From NCBI GenBank assembly GCA_017405085.1, contig JAFRBB010000026.1, positions 62,001-126,000 on the forward strand: a stretch of DNA of 64,000 nt. The letters are read 5' to 3'. Both the position numbers and the translations under genes were made by a program. This DNA is from Eubacteriaceae bacterium (GTDB lineage Bacteria; Bacillota; Clostridia; Eubacteriales; Eubacteriaceae). Shown in pieces: positions 28,309 through 37,597 of this stretch (position 1 is the stretch's first letter; every line of letters starts with the position of its first letter). Under the pieces are notes generated by a model. That model saw only the letters and a list, made by a program, of their open reading frames with translations, made no database searches and had not been told where the DNA came from.

Positions 28309-30423
28309 TTATTTCTTTTTCTTGTCTTTTTTGGCGTCTTTGCCGCCGTCTTTTTCACCGTTTGCATCAGCGATTACTTTTTCGGTGACGGAGGCCGGCG
28401 CTTCTTCATAGCGGGCAAAGCTCATTTCGAATTCGCCGCGGGCCTGGGTCATGGAGCGCAACTCGGTGGCGTATTTGAAAAGTTCTGCCAGCGGAGCTTC
28501 GGCGGTGATGACCTGTTTGCCGCCTTCGATGGGTTCCATGCCCATGATGCGGCCGCGTTTTTTGTTGAGATCACCCATAATATCGCCCATGTATTCTTCG
28601 GGGACGGTGATTTTCAGCGTGTAGATGGGCTCTAAGAGAACCGGTGAGGCATCGGCGATCCCTTTGCGGTAAGCCAGGGTGGCGGCCATTTTGAAGGACA
28701 TTTCGTCGGAGTCGACGGCGTGATAGGAGCCGTCGTATAAGGTGGCGCGAACGCCGGTGACCGGATAGCCGGCGAGCACACCGGTGCTCATGCAGTCGGC
28801 AAGGCCTTTTTCAACGGCGGGAATGAAGTTTCTCGGAACGGCGCCGCCGACAACCTGATCGACAAATTCAAAGTTGTCGTTGGGGTCCGCGGTGGGTTCG
28901 AATTTGACGAAGACATGACCGTATTGGCCGCTGCCGCCGGATTGTTTTTTGTGCTTGCCTTCGGCATCGGATTTTTTGCGGATGGTTTCGCGATAGGGAA
29001 CTTTCATCGGTTCCAAATCGACGTCGACGCCGAATTTTTGTTTGAGTTTATTGGAGATGACTTCCAGATGCATTTCCCCGAGACCGGAAATGAGGGTCTG
29101 TTTGGTTTCGCCGTTTCGTTCCATGGTGACGGTGGGATCTTCTTCCACCAGACGGTGAATCCCGGTGGAGAGTTTGTCGATGTCGCCTTTGCTCTTGGGT
29201 TCGATGGCCATGGAAAGAACCGGTTTGGGCAGGTCAATGGCCGGATAGACAACGGGATTGGCCGGATCGCAAAGCGTGTCGCCGGTGGCGGTTTTGGAGA
29301 GCTTGGAGAAAGCGCCGATGTCGCCGGCTTCCAGGCTTTCCACTTCGATTTGTTTGTTGCCGCGGAGCATGTAGATATGGTTGGCTTTTTCTTTGCTGTC
29401 CTGGGAGGCGTTGTAGATATCTTGACCGGCTTTCAAAAGACCAGACATGATTTTGAAGACGGAAAGCTTGCCGACAAAGGGGTCGACAACGGTTTTGAAC
29501 ACGAAAGCGGAGAACGGTTCTTCCAGATCGCAGTTGCGTTTGATTTCATCGGAGGTTGCCGGGTTTTTGCCGACGATGCTTTGACCTTCGTCAGGCGAGG
29601 GCAGGTATTCGATGATCATGTTTTCCAGGGTTTCGACGCCGATGTTTTGGACAGCGGAGGTGCAAAGCACGGGAATGAGATCGCCGTCGTGGACACCGGT
29701 GCGGATGCCGTAGTGAATTTCTTCCGGCGACAGTTCTTCGCCTTCGAAATATTTTTCCATGAAGTCTTCGCTGGTTTGAGCGACGCTTTCCATGATCATT
29801 TCGCGGTAGGGTTCTAAGTCGCTTTTCATTTCATCGGGAATTTCGCAATCGAAGCAGCGGTTTTCTTTGCGTTCGCTGCCGGTCATGTCGACGATGTTGA
29901 CGACGCCGTGCATATCAAGGCCTTCGCCCATGGGCAGTTCGAAAGGAATGACTTTATTGCCGAAGGTTTCTTTCAAATTGTCCATGACTTTTGAAAATTC
30001 CGCGTTTTCACGATCCATTTTGTTGACGACGACGAAAGCCGGAACATCAACGGATTTGAGCAGGGCAATGGCTTTTTCCGTGCCGACTTGCACACCGGCA
30101 AGGGCATCCACGACGATGATGATGGCATCCACGACGCGCAGGGCGGCGTGGGCTTCCCCGATGAAGTCAAAATACCCGGGGCAGTCAATGATGTTGATTT
30201 TGTGACCGCCGTATTCCACGGGAACAATGGATGAAGAAATGGAGAACATTCGTCTCTTTTCTTCCGCTTCAAAGTCGGACAGGGTGTTGCCTTCGTCCAC
30301 GCGCCCCATGCGATCGATGGCGCCGGCGTTGAAAGCCATGGCTTCGGTCAGCGTCGTTTTTCCGCTGCCTCCGTGTCCTAAAAGCAGAACATTACGAATG
30401 TTTTTGGTCGGATAATTCTTCAT
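28309..30423 (-). CDS. EF-G-like translational GTPase (EF-G2 type)
   Basis: This is a 704-residue paralogue of elongation factor G with all five domains. The P-loop reads GHGGSGKTT instead of GHIDAGKTT, and G3 reads DCPGYFDF instead of DTPGHVDF, so the usual catalytic His is Tyr. G4 is intact (NKMD). These changes are typical of the EF-G2 branch rather than the main translocase, so another fusA probably exists elsewhere in the genome. The C-terminus is a Lys/Asp tail (GGKDAKKDKKKK). The start at 30423 has AAGGGGGA upstream; a TTG seven codons earlier does not. Confidence 0.88.
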   Translation of the reverse strand: MKNYPTKNIRNVLLLGHGGSGKTTLTEAMAFNAGAIDRMGRVDEGNTLSDFEAEEKRRMFSISSSIVPVEYGGHKINIIDCPGYFDFIGEAHAALRVVDAIIIVVDALAGVQVGTEKAIALLKSVDVPAFVVVNKMDRENAEFSKVMDNLKETFGNKVIPFELPMGEGLDMHGVVNIVDMTGSERKENRCFDCEIPDEMKSDLEPYREMIMESVAQTSEDFMEKYFEGEELSPEEIHYGIRTGVHDGDLIPVLCTSAVQNIGVETLENMIIEYLPSPDEGQSIVGKNPATSDEIKRNCDLEEPFSAFVFKTVVDPFVGKLSVFKIMSGLLKAGQDIYNASQDSKEKANHIYMLRGNKQIEVESLEAGDIGAFSKLSKTATGDTLCDPANPVVYPAIDLPKPVLSMAIEPKSKGDIDKLSTGIHRLVEEDPTVTMERNGETKQTLISGLGEMHLEVISNKLKQKFGVDVDLEPMKVPYRETIRKKSDAEGKHKKQSGGSGQYGHVFVKFEPTADPNDNFEFVDQVVGGAVPRNFIPAVEKGLADCMSTGVLAGYPVTGVRATLYDGSYHAVDSDEMSFKMAATLAYRKGIADASPVLLEPIYTLKITVPEEYMGDIMGDLNKKRGRIMGMEPIEGGKQVITAEAPLAELFKYATELRSMTQARGEFEMSFARYEEAPASVTEKVIADANGEKDGGKDAKKDKKKK

Positions 30424-30610
30424 TATGGATTCCCCCTTAGTCAATTAATTGATTGGTTTTTGCCTTTAAAGCAAAATTACTCTCATATTGTAGACGATAA
30501 TCATAATTTTTGCCACTCTTTTTATCAAAAACCCCAAATGAATTCACGATTTTAATCCAATATTTCCAAAATGGCAAAAAAATACCCGATGATGATCGGT
30601 GTTTCCGTGA

Positions 30611-30635
30611 AATAAAAAATCCGGCATAGGCCGGA
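30611..30635 (-). terminator. Terminator of the ferredoxin gene
   Basis: Stem TCCGGC/GCCGGA followed on the minus strand by T6 starts 4 bases after the stop codon. Confidence 0.8.
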
Positions 30636-30638
30636 CAA

Positions 30639-30845
30639 TCAATTTTTTTGTTTTTTATAGTCTTCCATGATGGCGCCGACGGGACAATTTTCAAAGGCGT
30701 CATGGGCGGCGCTGACAAATTGGGGCGGAACGTCTTCCATGAGGACAAAGGCTTTGCCGTCCTCGTTTAAATCAAACACGTCGGGAGCGGTGGCTTTGCA
30801 CATGCCGCAGCCGATGCAGGCTTCCTGGTCTACTGTAAATTTCAT
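30639..30845 (-). CDS. Single-cluster 4Fe-4S ferredoxin
   Basis: This 68-residue electron carrier has cluster ligands in CIGCGMCKATAP and a remote Cys in ENCPVGAI. It belongs to the single 4Fe-4S type (ferredoxin I-like), not the two-cluster clostridial type. A good ribosome binding site, a consensus promoter and an immediate terminator show a monocistronic, probably well-expressed gene. The partner enzymes cannot be told from context. Confidence 0.93.
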   Translation of the reverse strand: MKFTVDQEACIGCGMCKATAPDVFDLNEDGKAFVLMEDVPPQFVSAAHDAFENCPVGAIMEDYKKQKN

Positions 30846-30895
30846 AATGACGATTCTCCTTCCTTTGAGGGTGTCTCTTTTTTTCTTCCACGTTT

Positions 30896-30924
30896 ATTTT
30901 AATCCGAAATCGACGTTTTGTAAA
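30896..30924 (-). promoter_or_regulatory. Promoter of the ferredoxin gene
   Basis: On the minus strand TTTACA, a 17-base spacer and TAAAAT form a near-consensus promoter, 50 bases before the start codon. Confidence 0.7.
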
Positions 30925-31008
30925 GCGTTTCCTTATTGTTGCGGGGCAGAATCGCAAGATGCTTTAAAATGTGTTATACTTTGGGCAAAGCATCCATTTG
31001 GAGGTATC

Positions 31009-31812
31009 ATGAAAAAGCATTATTTCTTTTTTGATATTGACGGCACCCTGACGGTGCGGGAGACCGGTGAAATTGTGCCTTCAGCCGAAAAGGCTCTTGA
31101 AAAGCTTCGGAAGGCGGGTCATTTTGTCGCCATTGCCACCGGACGGGCGCATTATAAAGCGCGTTGGTTTTTTGACGCGCACGGCTTTGACAATATGGTT
31201 TGCAACGGCGGGCACGGCATTGTGATGGACGGCAAGCTTGTGGAAAACCGCCCCATCAATCAAAAGCTGGCGCGCTCGCTCTATCTTGAGGCCAAGGAAA
31301 AAGGTTTCGGCGTCATGTGCGCGACGGATGATTCCGTCAAGGTCTATGCCGAGGATTTTCGCTTTTACGATCAGGCGGGCTATCGTTTGGAACCCACGAC
31401 TTATATCATTGATGAGCATTTTGACCCGATGGCCGAGACCATTTACAAAATGTATGTCTCGGTCCCGCCCGAAAGAGAAGGGGAGCTCGAGACCCTCTCG
31501 GAAATCGCACGGCAAAACGATATCGGCGCGCTGCGCTTTGAGAAAAATTATTTGATTATTCAGCCGGACAACAAAAAAGCCGGGGTGATGCGTCTCCTTT
31601 CCCTTGCGGGCGGTAATCCCGAAGACACCGTCGTTTTCGGGGATGACACCAATGATTTGGTCATGTTTGACGAGCTGTTTTATAAAATCGCCATGGGAAA
31701 CGGCTGCGACGCCTTAAAAGCCCGAGCCGACGAGGTGGCGCCGGCAAACGTGGACGACGGCATTTACCGGGTGTGTGAAGCCCACGGTTTTTTTGAGCCG
31801 ATCGACGAATAA
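31009..31812 (+). CDS. HAD-superfamily (Cof-type) hydrolase
   Basis: This 267-residue cytoplasmic phosphatase has HAD motif I FFDIDGTLT, motif II in AIATGRAHY, the conserved Lys in PDNKKAGV and motif III VVFGDDTNDLVMF. The cap is the large C2B type, as in Cof/YidA enzymes that hydrolyse sugar or nucleotide phosphates. The frame stays open upstream, but the ATG at 31009 has GGAGGT 5 bases before it. The substrate is unknown. Confidence 0.92.
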   Translation: MKKHYFFFDIDGTLTVRETGEIVPSAEKALEKLRKAGHFVAIATGRAHYKARWFFDAHGFDNMVCNGGHGIVMDGKLVENRPINQKLARSLYLEAKEKGFGVMCATDDSVKVYAEDFRFYDQAGYRLEPTTYIIDEHFDPMAETIYKMYVSVPPEREGELETLSEIARQNDIGALRFEKNYLIIQPDNKKAGVMRLLSLAGGNPEDTVVFGDDTNDLVMFDELFYKIAMGNGCDALKARADEVAPANVDDGIYRVCEAHGFFEPIDE

Positions 31813-31822
31813 AACGAAAATC

Positions 31823-31852
31823 AAAAAAGACACGGTCATGTGTCTTTTTTTT
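31823..31852 (+). terminator. Terminator of the HAD hydrolase gene
   Basis: Stem AAAAAAGACAC/GTGTCTTTTTT with a 6-base loop and T8 lies 10 bases after the stop. Confidence 0.88.
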
Positions 31853-31931
31853 GCGTTGGTATGTTGACGGCGCGTCTTTTTGTTAGATCATCGCCGGATT
31901 TTGCGGTCGATCACTCCGGTAAAATAAAAAA

Positions 31932-32023
31932 TGGCGGAGAAGGAGGGATTTGAACCCTCGCACCGCTCACACGGCCTATACCCTTAGCAGGGGCACCTCT
32001 TCAGCCAACTTGAGTACTTCTCC
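31932..32023 (-). tRNA. tRNA-Ser (anticodon GCT)
   Basis: The minus strand folds as a class II tRNA with acceptor stem GGAGAAG/CTTCTCC, discriminator G, encoded CCA and a long variable arm. The anticodon loop reads CTGCTAA, so the anticodon is GCT, reading AGC/AGT codons. The T-loop GGTTCAAATCC is intact. Confidence 0.96.
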
Positions 32024-32092
32024 GCGAATGTTGAAAGCCCAAACTGATATGGCTTTCAAGAGATATGAGATTGTCGTTGCTCGAGCGTGAAA

Positions 32093-32181
32093 TGGCCGAG
32101 AGGGTGGGATTCGAACCCACGTGGGCTTGCACCCTAACGGTTTTCAAGACCGCCCCGTTATGACCGCTTCGGTACCTCTCG
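32093..32181 (-). tRNA. tRNA-Ser (anticodon TGA)
   Basis: The minus strand gives a second serine tRNA with acceptor stem CGAGAGG/CCTCTCG, discriminator G, encoded CCA, a long variable arm and T-loop GGTTCGAATCC. The anticodon loop CTTGAAA contains TGA, reading TCA and probably other TCN codons. It lies 69 bases upstream of the other tRNA-Ser, so both probably come from one transcript. Confidence 0.96.
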
Positions 32182-32269
32182 AAACAACATTGTTATTATA
32201 ACAGGCCATGATGGGCTTTGTCAATCAGAACTTTTATAAAATCGTGATGAATCTATCCCCGGCCTTCTT

Positions 32270-33112
32270 TTATTTTCGCGGGGAAAAGACAAACAGGCTT
32301 TGCCAGCGTTTTCCCGTCAGATAGATTTTTTCGTATTCCTTGTCATAGGCGATGCCGTTTAACACATCGTCGGTGTTTTGATGGGGAATGCTGTCTTTGA
32401 GCTCGCCGCAGTCAAAACGCGTCTCGACTTTTCCGGTTTCGGGATTGATGATGACAATGTCCGTTGTCATCCAGATATTGGCCCAGATTTTGCCGTCGAT
32501 CCATTCAAGCTCATTGATGTTCTCCACGGCGTTGCCGCCGTCTCGCACGTCGATGGTCCGGGCGGTTTTGCCGTTTTGATCAAGGATGTAGAGATGGGAT
32601 GTGCCGTCGCCGGCGTAAAGGCGCGCGCCGTCGGTGGTCAGACCCCAGCCTTCCCGGGGATAACCGTCGATGGTCCGTTTTAGCGCTAAGGTTTCGGGAT
32701 CAAAGACGAAGATTTTGCCTTCGGTGTAGGTGAGGACATAGAGTTCGCCGTTCATCACGCAGGCGCCCTCGCCGAAGGCGCTGTTCGGCAGAGCTGTCTC
32801 CGCGGCGGCTTTTCCGGTTTTGAGATCAACCTTCGCGCGGATTTTGGAGCGGCCCGAAAGCCCAGTGGATTCATAAAGCTTTCCTTGGTCAAAAAACAAT
32901 CCTTCGGTGAAGGCGTCCCCGTCGTGGGGTAGGGTGGCCTCAAGATCGAAACCTTCGGAGATTTTTTTGACGGGGGCAGACGCGTGATTTGCCGCACAAC
33001 CGACAAGCAAGGGAAGGGCGGTGGAAAGCGTAAGGATCAAAAGTAACGATTTTATGACGCGTAAAGGTCGATGATCGGATTTTTTTCCAGTGTTTGGATT
33101 TGACGTTTTCAT
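32270..33112 (-). CDS. Glutaminyl-peptide cyclotransferase, lipoprotein form
   Basis: This 280-residue protein belongs to the five-bladed beta-propeller glutamine cyclotransferases, which turn N-terminal glutamine of peptides into pyroglutamate. Family motifs are clear: FTEGLFF, YESTGLSGRSKI, GWGLTTDG, NELEWIDGKIWANIW, VLNGIAYD and LTGKRWQSLFVF. An N-terminal helix ends in a lipobox (LPLLVGC, Cys39), so the enzyme should be lipid-anchored on the outer face of the membrane. The ribosome binding site is weak. It could modify peptides or surface proteins after cleavage; the target is unknown. Confidence 0.9.
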   Translation of the reverse strand: MKTSNPNTGKKSDHRPLRVIKSLLLILTLSTALPLLVGCAANHASAPVKKISEGFDLEATLPHDGDAFTEGLFFDQGKLYESTGLSGRSKIRAKVDLKTGKAAAETALPNSAFGEGACVMNGELYVLTYTEGKIFVFDPETLALKRTIDGYPREGWGLTTDGARLYAGDGTSHLYILDQNGKTARTIDVRDGGNAVENINELEWIDGKIWANIWMTTDIVIINPETGKVETRFDCGELKDSIPHQNTDDVLNGIAYDKEYEKIYLTGKRWQSLFVFSPRK

Positions 33113-33196
33113 AGGTTCATCTTACATCACAGATGAGGTCTTGTCCATTTTTTTCGGCCTTCGTTCACGGCAAATCTTGACGTTAGCGTTCTGTCC

Positions 33197-33719
33197 TCAT
33201 GAAGGATCGGAAGACGGCGCGTTTTTGACGAACAAACCAAAAATCAAACGCGTGACGGGCGCCGCGGCAAAGATGTTCCACAGAAGCGCCATCGGAAAAT
33301 TTTTGATGATCGTCCCGACCCACGTGGCGGGTAAATCAATAGGATTTGCGCCGCCGAGAAAAATGCCGAATAGAATGGCGGCAATGAGACTCATCGTCGG
33401 GCACATGATGAGCACCGTGGCACTTTGACGAACGAGGGAGAAGATAAACGGCGGCACGTCATCCGGTGACAGACAACGATTCGCGATGGCTGCGCCGAGA
33501 CGATTGCCCCAGAGACTCGATGTCAGTAGGACAATCAGACCCATATAGGCAACTTCGACCAGGGCAGCGGGAAAGACGGCATTGGTCATGGTTGCCAGTC
33601 CGCCGGGGTTGGTGTGAAATCCCATTTTAATGGCGATGTTATACACCTCCATGCCGATGGCCATGGTGTAAGACATGATCAGTCCGAAGAGAAATCCCTG
33701 TTTTTTTGTTTTGTGGCAT
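33197..33719 (-). pseudogene. DUF2798-like membrane protein, frameshifted near its start
   Basis: The main frame (from an ATG at 33676) encodes a 159-residue membrane protein with four hydrophobic segments and two similar halves, resembling DUF2798. It has no ribosome binding site there. A start with an excellent site (TAAGGAGG) lies at 33719 in another frame. Removing one A from the A7 run at 33701-33707 joins the two: the protein then begins MPQNKKQGFLFGLIMSYTMA and is 173 residues long, and the downstream residues flow naturally into the first helix. So this is a one-base frameshift in a homopolymer. It may be a sequencing error, a real null allele or a slippage switch. Confidence 0.75.
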
Positions 33720-33873
33720 AGTTACGCCTCCTTATAAAAATGGTAAAGCAAAAGCGCAGTCCGTCACGATTGTGATAGACTACGCCGATTTGACTTATTT
33801 CTATACCATCTATAAGAAGACTGCCTTTTGAATGTAATGCTATTTTATCATATCGTTTGCCAAAGCGCAAGCT

Positions 33874-35085
33874 TTAACAGGCGGAAATGGCCGCGATAAG
33901 GCGCATGCCGTCTCCTTGGGTCATGACAACGGGTACCGGATAGAGCCAGGCTTCGCTCAAGGCGTGGTCGACCAGTTCGGGCACATCGTCGGGATTGATG
34001 GCGTCGGTGACGGCCGGAATGTCCATGGCCGCGTTCATGTCCTCGATGCGAGTAATGAGAGCTTCGGCCAGGGTGCGGTCATCTTCGGTGAGCTCACCGA
34101 GGCCGGCATTATAGGCAAATTCCGATAGCTTGGCCGTCGCTTTTTTGCTCTTGAGATAAAAGCGCAGTACATGGGGCAAGAGCATGGCATTTAATTTGCC
34201 GTGGGAGAGATCGTAGCGGGCGCCGATGGCGTGGGCGAAGGCGTGGACATAGCCCACAAAGCCGCGGGTGAAGGCTTCGCCGGCAAAAAAGGCGGCGTGC
34301 ATCATGGCCATGCGCTCGTCCAAATTGTCGCCGTCGATATAGGCGTTTTCCAAATGGGCAAAAATTTCGGCGCCGGCGGTGAGGGCTTTATCGCGCACAA
34401 AGGACGTGTCCATGTCGCCCACATAGGCTTCGATGGCGTGGGTGAGGGCGTCCATGCCCGTGGCGGCAGTGACCGAGGGGGGCATGGAGGCCGCGAGCTT
34501 GGGATCTAAGCAGACCGCCAAGGGAATGAGGCGGGTGTCGGCGATGAGGTTTTTGGTTTTGGTCTCGGGATTGGTGATCACCGAGGCAATGGAGCATTCG
34601 CTGCCGCTGCCGGAAGTGGTGGGCACGGCGAAGAACGGCGTGGCGCGAAAACGCAGTTTAAAGGCGCCGTCCATGTGTTCGACGGGTATGTCGTTGGTGG
34701 CTTTGGCCGCGACGATTTTTGCGCAGTCGAGGGAAGAGCCGCCGCCGAATCCCACCACGGCGTCGCAATGCCGGGTGTTGTAGACTTTGACGGCGTCATA
34801 GACGTTTTGGATGGTCGGGTTGGGCATCGTTTTGTCGTAGAGGACGGCGTCGATGCCGTTTTGCTTCAGGGCATCGATGAAGGGGTCGATCATCCCCGAG
34901 GCAGACACGGTGGGTCCTGCGACAATCAACACACGCCGCACACCGGTGACGGCGATGACTTCGGGAAAACGCAAAACCATGTCCGGCCCTTCCAATACCG
35001 GCGGTGTCGGTACTTTCAGGCGCTGCATGATCATTTTGATGGGAAGGTTTGATAAATTGGCGGTGGCTTGTTGAACTTTGTTCAT
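33874..35085 (-). CDS. Iron-containing alcohol dehydrogenase
   Basis: This 403-residue group III alcohol dehydrogenase reduces an aldehyde or oxidises an alcohol with NAD(P). The nucleotide motif is GGGSSLDCAK, followed by PTTSGSGSE. Metal ligands lie in TGMDALTHAIEAY and HAFAHAIGARYDLSHG. The protein is slightly longer than classical members, with an N-terminal extension of about 15 residues. It is transcribed alone; TATAAT on the minus strand at 35149-35154 may be its -10 box. A role in ethanol or butanol formation or redox balance is possible. Confidence 0.93.
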   Translation of the reverse strand: MNKVQQATANLSNLPIKMIMQRLKVPTPPVLEGPDMVLRFPEVIAVTGVRRVLIVAGPTVSASGMIDPFIDALKQNGIDAVLYDKTMPNPTIQNVYDAVKVYNTRHCDAVVGFGGGSSLDCAKIVAAKATNDIPVEHMDGAFKLRFRATPFFAVPTTSGSGSECSIASVITNPETKTKNLIADTRLIPLAVCLDPKLAASMPPSVTAATGMDALTHAIEAYVGDMDTSFVRDKALTAGAEIFAHLENAYIDGDNLDERMAMMHAAFFAGEAFTRGFVGYVHAFAHAIGARYDLSHGKLNAMLLPHVLRFYLKSKKATAKLSEFAYNAGLGELTEDDRTLAEALITRIEDMNAAMDIPAVTDAINPDDVPELVDHALSEAWLYPVPVVMTQGDGMRLIAAISAC

Positions 35086-35257
35086 GAATTTCTCCTGTAT
35101 ATTTGGCTGTGGATGTAAATATGATTTGATGGTTAACTTTTTTTATCTATTATAACCGCTTTTCTGTGATTTTGCTTTAAGCTTGGCCGCTTACTGCCCG
35201 CGTTGTCGGATTTATTGAGCGGTTCATTCAAAATTGGGTCATCAAAATCAAAAGATG

Positions 35258-35295
35258 AAAACCGGCAGGAAGGGAAAACCCTTGATGCCGGCTTT
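35258..35295 (-). terminator. Terminator of the type III glutamine synthetase gene
   Basis: Stem AAAGCCGGCA.../TGCCGGTTTT with an inner AAGGG/CCCTT stem is followed on the minus strand by a T-rich stretch, 32 bases past the stop. Confidence 0.8.
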
Positions 35296-35326
35296 TGTTG
35301 TGATGTAAAGCTTCAAAAAGCTCTTG

Positions 35327-37465
35327 TTAAATGTAGAACAGCAAGTCTTCGTAGATCGGATAGGGCCAGTATTTGCGGCCGACAATTTTCTCAAGGGCAT
35401 CGGCGCTTTGTCTCAAGGCGTTCATTGCGGGAATGACATCCGACAAATAGAAATCGGCTTTTTCCTGGGCGCCGGAGGTGGCGTCGGCGCGCTGATTTGC
35501 GGATTCGAGGGCGTCGGTGCGGTCGATGGTCTCGGCGGTGAGCGCCGAGATGCGTTCGGCCATGCGCCGCTCGGCCGTGTCGTCCGTGGACATGCCGACG
35601 GCTTGTTTTTGGGACAGGATGGTCGTCAAATCCCGGACGCAATCGAGGCAGGCCGGCACGATTTCATGGCGGGACATGGAAATCATGGTTTTGGCTTCGA
35701 TGTTGACGGTTTTGGAATATTCTTCCAAATGGATTTCCTGGCGGGCCTGCATTTCCAGCGGTGAATAGATGCGGTGCTTGTCCATGACGTCCATGTTTTT
35801 GGGCAGGCAGTATTCACGGAAGGCATCGGGGGTGGTGGCCAGATTGGGAAGACCGCGGCGCTCGGCTTCACGCACCCAGTGATCGGTATAGTTGTTGCCG
35901 TTGAAGATGATGTCTCTGTGTTCGCGCAGTTGGTGTCTGAGCATGCGCTTGCATTCTTTTTCGAAATTGTCGGCGTTTTCCAAAATATCGGCGTATTCCG
36001 AAAGGACTTCGGCGACGATGGCGTTTAAGGCGATGTTGGGACCGGCGATGGATTGGTTGGAGCCGAGCATACGAAATTCAAATTTGTTGCCGGTGAAGGC
36101 AAAGGGCGATGTGCGGTTGCGGTCGGTGGCGTCGGTGACGAAATTGGGGACGGCGCAAATGCCCAGATCCATGATTTCCTCTTCGGATTCGGCGACGGCT
36201 TCGCCGGTTTCGATGGATTCAAGCGCCGCGGTCAGCTGATCGCCCAAAAAGATGGAGATGATGGCGGGAGGGGCTTCGCCGCCGCCGAGACGGTGATCGT
36301 TGCCGGCGCTGGCGACGGTGCAGCGCAGGAGCTCGGGATAGCGGTGAACCGCTTCGATGACGGCGGTCAAAAAGGTCAAAAACTGCAAGTTGGAAGCGGG
36401 ATCTTCGCCGGGATCCAAGAGGTTTTCGCCGGTGTCGGTGGCGATGGCCCAGTTGTTGTGCTTGCCGGAGCCGTTGACGCCCTCAAAGGGCTTTTCGTTG
36501 AACAGACAGTGCAGGTTGTGCTTGGGGGCCTGACGGCGCAGCGTGTCCATGACCACGTGGTTGGAATCCGTCGCCTGATTGCAGACGGAGAACACCGGCG
36601 CCAGCTCGTGCTGGCAGGGAGCGACTTCGTTGTGGCGGGTTTTGGAGGGGACGCCCATGCTCCACAATTCCCGGTCGACGTCGCGCATAAAGGAGCCGAC
36701 GCGGCCGCGGATACGGCCGAAATAATGATCGTCCATCTCCTGGCCCTTCGGTGGCTCAGCTCCGAAAAGGGTGCGGTGACAGAGGATCAAGTCCTTGCGT
36801 TTTTTGAACATTTCGTTGTCGATCAAAAAATATTCCTGTTCGGCGCCGACGGTGCAGTTGACGCGTTTGACGGTGGTGTTGCCGAATAAGCGGAGCACCC
36901 GGACAGCGGCGTCGGAGAGGGCCTCCATGGAGCGAAGCAACGGTGTTTTTTTGTCTAAAACTTCGCCGGAATAGGAGATAAACGTCGTCGGGATATAGAG
37001 TGTGGTACCTTTGACATAGGCGTAGGACGTGGGGTCCCAGGCGGTGTAGCCCCGGGCTTCAAAGGTGGCGCGAAGACCGCCGGAAGGGAAGGAGGAGGCG
37101 TCGGGCTCGCCCTTGATGAGCTCTTTCCCCGAAAATTCCATGATGACTTTGCCCTCTTCCGTCGGGCTGATGAAGGCGTCGTGCTTCTCGGCGGTGACGC
37201 CGGTCATCGGCTGAAACCAGTGGGTGAAATGGGTGGCGCCCAGTTCCAGTGCCCAATCCTTCATGGCGTTGGCGACGACCTCCGCCACCTCAAGGGTCAG
37301 GGGCATGTCGCCTTTGATGGTTTGAAGCATGCTTTTATAGATGTGCTTGGGCAGGCGTTTTCGCATCACCGTGATGTTAAACACCTTGGAGCCGAACAAC
37401 TCGATAATGTCTTCTTTTTGATCGTGATACTCCGACTCGCGATGGGACGCATGATAATCTGACAT
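35327..37465 (-). CDS. glnN: Glutamine synthetase type III
   Basis: This 712-residue enzyme makes glutamine and belongs to the large type III family common in Clostridia, Bacteroides and cyanobacteria. Clear markers are the N-terminal [41 protein letters not shown], the active-site [32 protein letters not shown] and [20 protein letters not shown]. It is the second glutamine synthetase in this window. The gene has a strong ribosome binding site (AAAGGAG) and is preceded by a consensus promoter and a leader with a small frame overlapping a terminator hairpin, so expression is probably controlled by attenuation. Confidence 0.97.
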   Translation of the reverse strand: MSDYHASHRESEYHDQKEDIIELFGSKVFNITVMRKRLPKHIYKSMLQTIKGDMPLTLEVAEVVANAMKDWALELGATHFTHWFQPMTGVTAEKHDAFISPTEEGKVIMEFSGKELIKGEPDASSFPSGGLRATFEARGYTAWDPTSYAYVKGTTLYIPTTFISYSGEVLDKKTPLLRSMEALSDAAVRVLRLFGNTTVKRVNCTVGAEQEYFLIDNEMFKKRKDLILCHRTLFGAEPPKGQEMDDHYFGRIRGRVGSFMRDVDRELWSMGVPSKTRHNEVAPCQHELAPVFSVCNQATDSNHVVMDTLRRQAPKHNLHCLFNEKPFEGVNGSGKHNNWAIATDTGENLLDPGEDPASNLQFLTFLTAVIEAVHRYPELLRCTVASAGNDHRLGGGEAPPAIISIFLGDQLTAALESIETGEAVAESEEEIMDLGICAVPNFVTDATDRNRTSPFAFTGNKFEFRMLGSNQSIAGPNIALNAIVAEVLSEYADILENADNFEKECKRMLRHQLREHRDIIFNGNNYTDHWVREAERRGLPNLATTPDAFREYCLPKNMDVMDKHRIYSPLEMQARQEIHLEEYSKTVNIEAKTMISMSRHEIVPACLDCVRDLTTILSQKQAVGMSTDDTAERRMAERISALTAETIDRTDALESANQRADATSGAQEKADFYLSDVIPAMNALRQSADALEKIVGRKYWPYPIYEDLLFYI

Positions 37466-37514
37466 GTAAAACTCCTTTGGATTAAATTTTGTATGACATC
37501 AATTGATTGACAGG

Positions 37515-37568
37515 TTAAAAAAAGCGCCGAAACCACAAAAACGGAAATCGGCGCGTCATTATCTTCAT
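37515..37568 (-). CDS. Possible 17-codon leader peptide upstream of glnN
   Basis: Between the promoter and glnN a short frame reads MKIMTRRFPFLWFRRFF and stops. It has a strong ribosome binding site (GAGGAG, 8 bases upstream), stronger than many real genes here. The frame runs through the whole terminator hairpin and stops just inside the T-run. The peptide is Arg- and Phe-rich, with RRF twice because the stem arms encode it. This is the geometry of a translation-coupled attenuator, but there are no Gln codons, so the sensed signal is unclear. It may also be fortuitous. Confidence 0.45.
   Translation of the reverse strand: MKIMTRRFPFLWFRRFF
37517..37554 (-). terminator. Leader terminator (attenuator) of glnN
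   Basis: Arms GCGCCGA/TCGGCGC enclose a 17-base loop with two further pairs possible; T7 follows on the minus strand. It lies between promoter and start codon, so it must be passed for glnN to be expressed. Confidence 0.78.
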
Positions 37569-37597
37569 TAACTTTTCTCCTCGTAAAAGTCCCTTGC

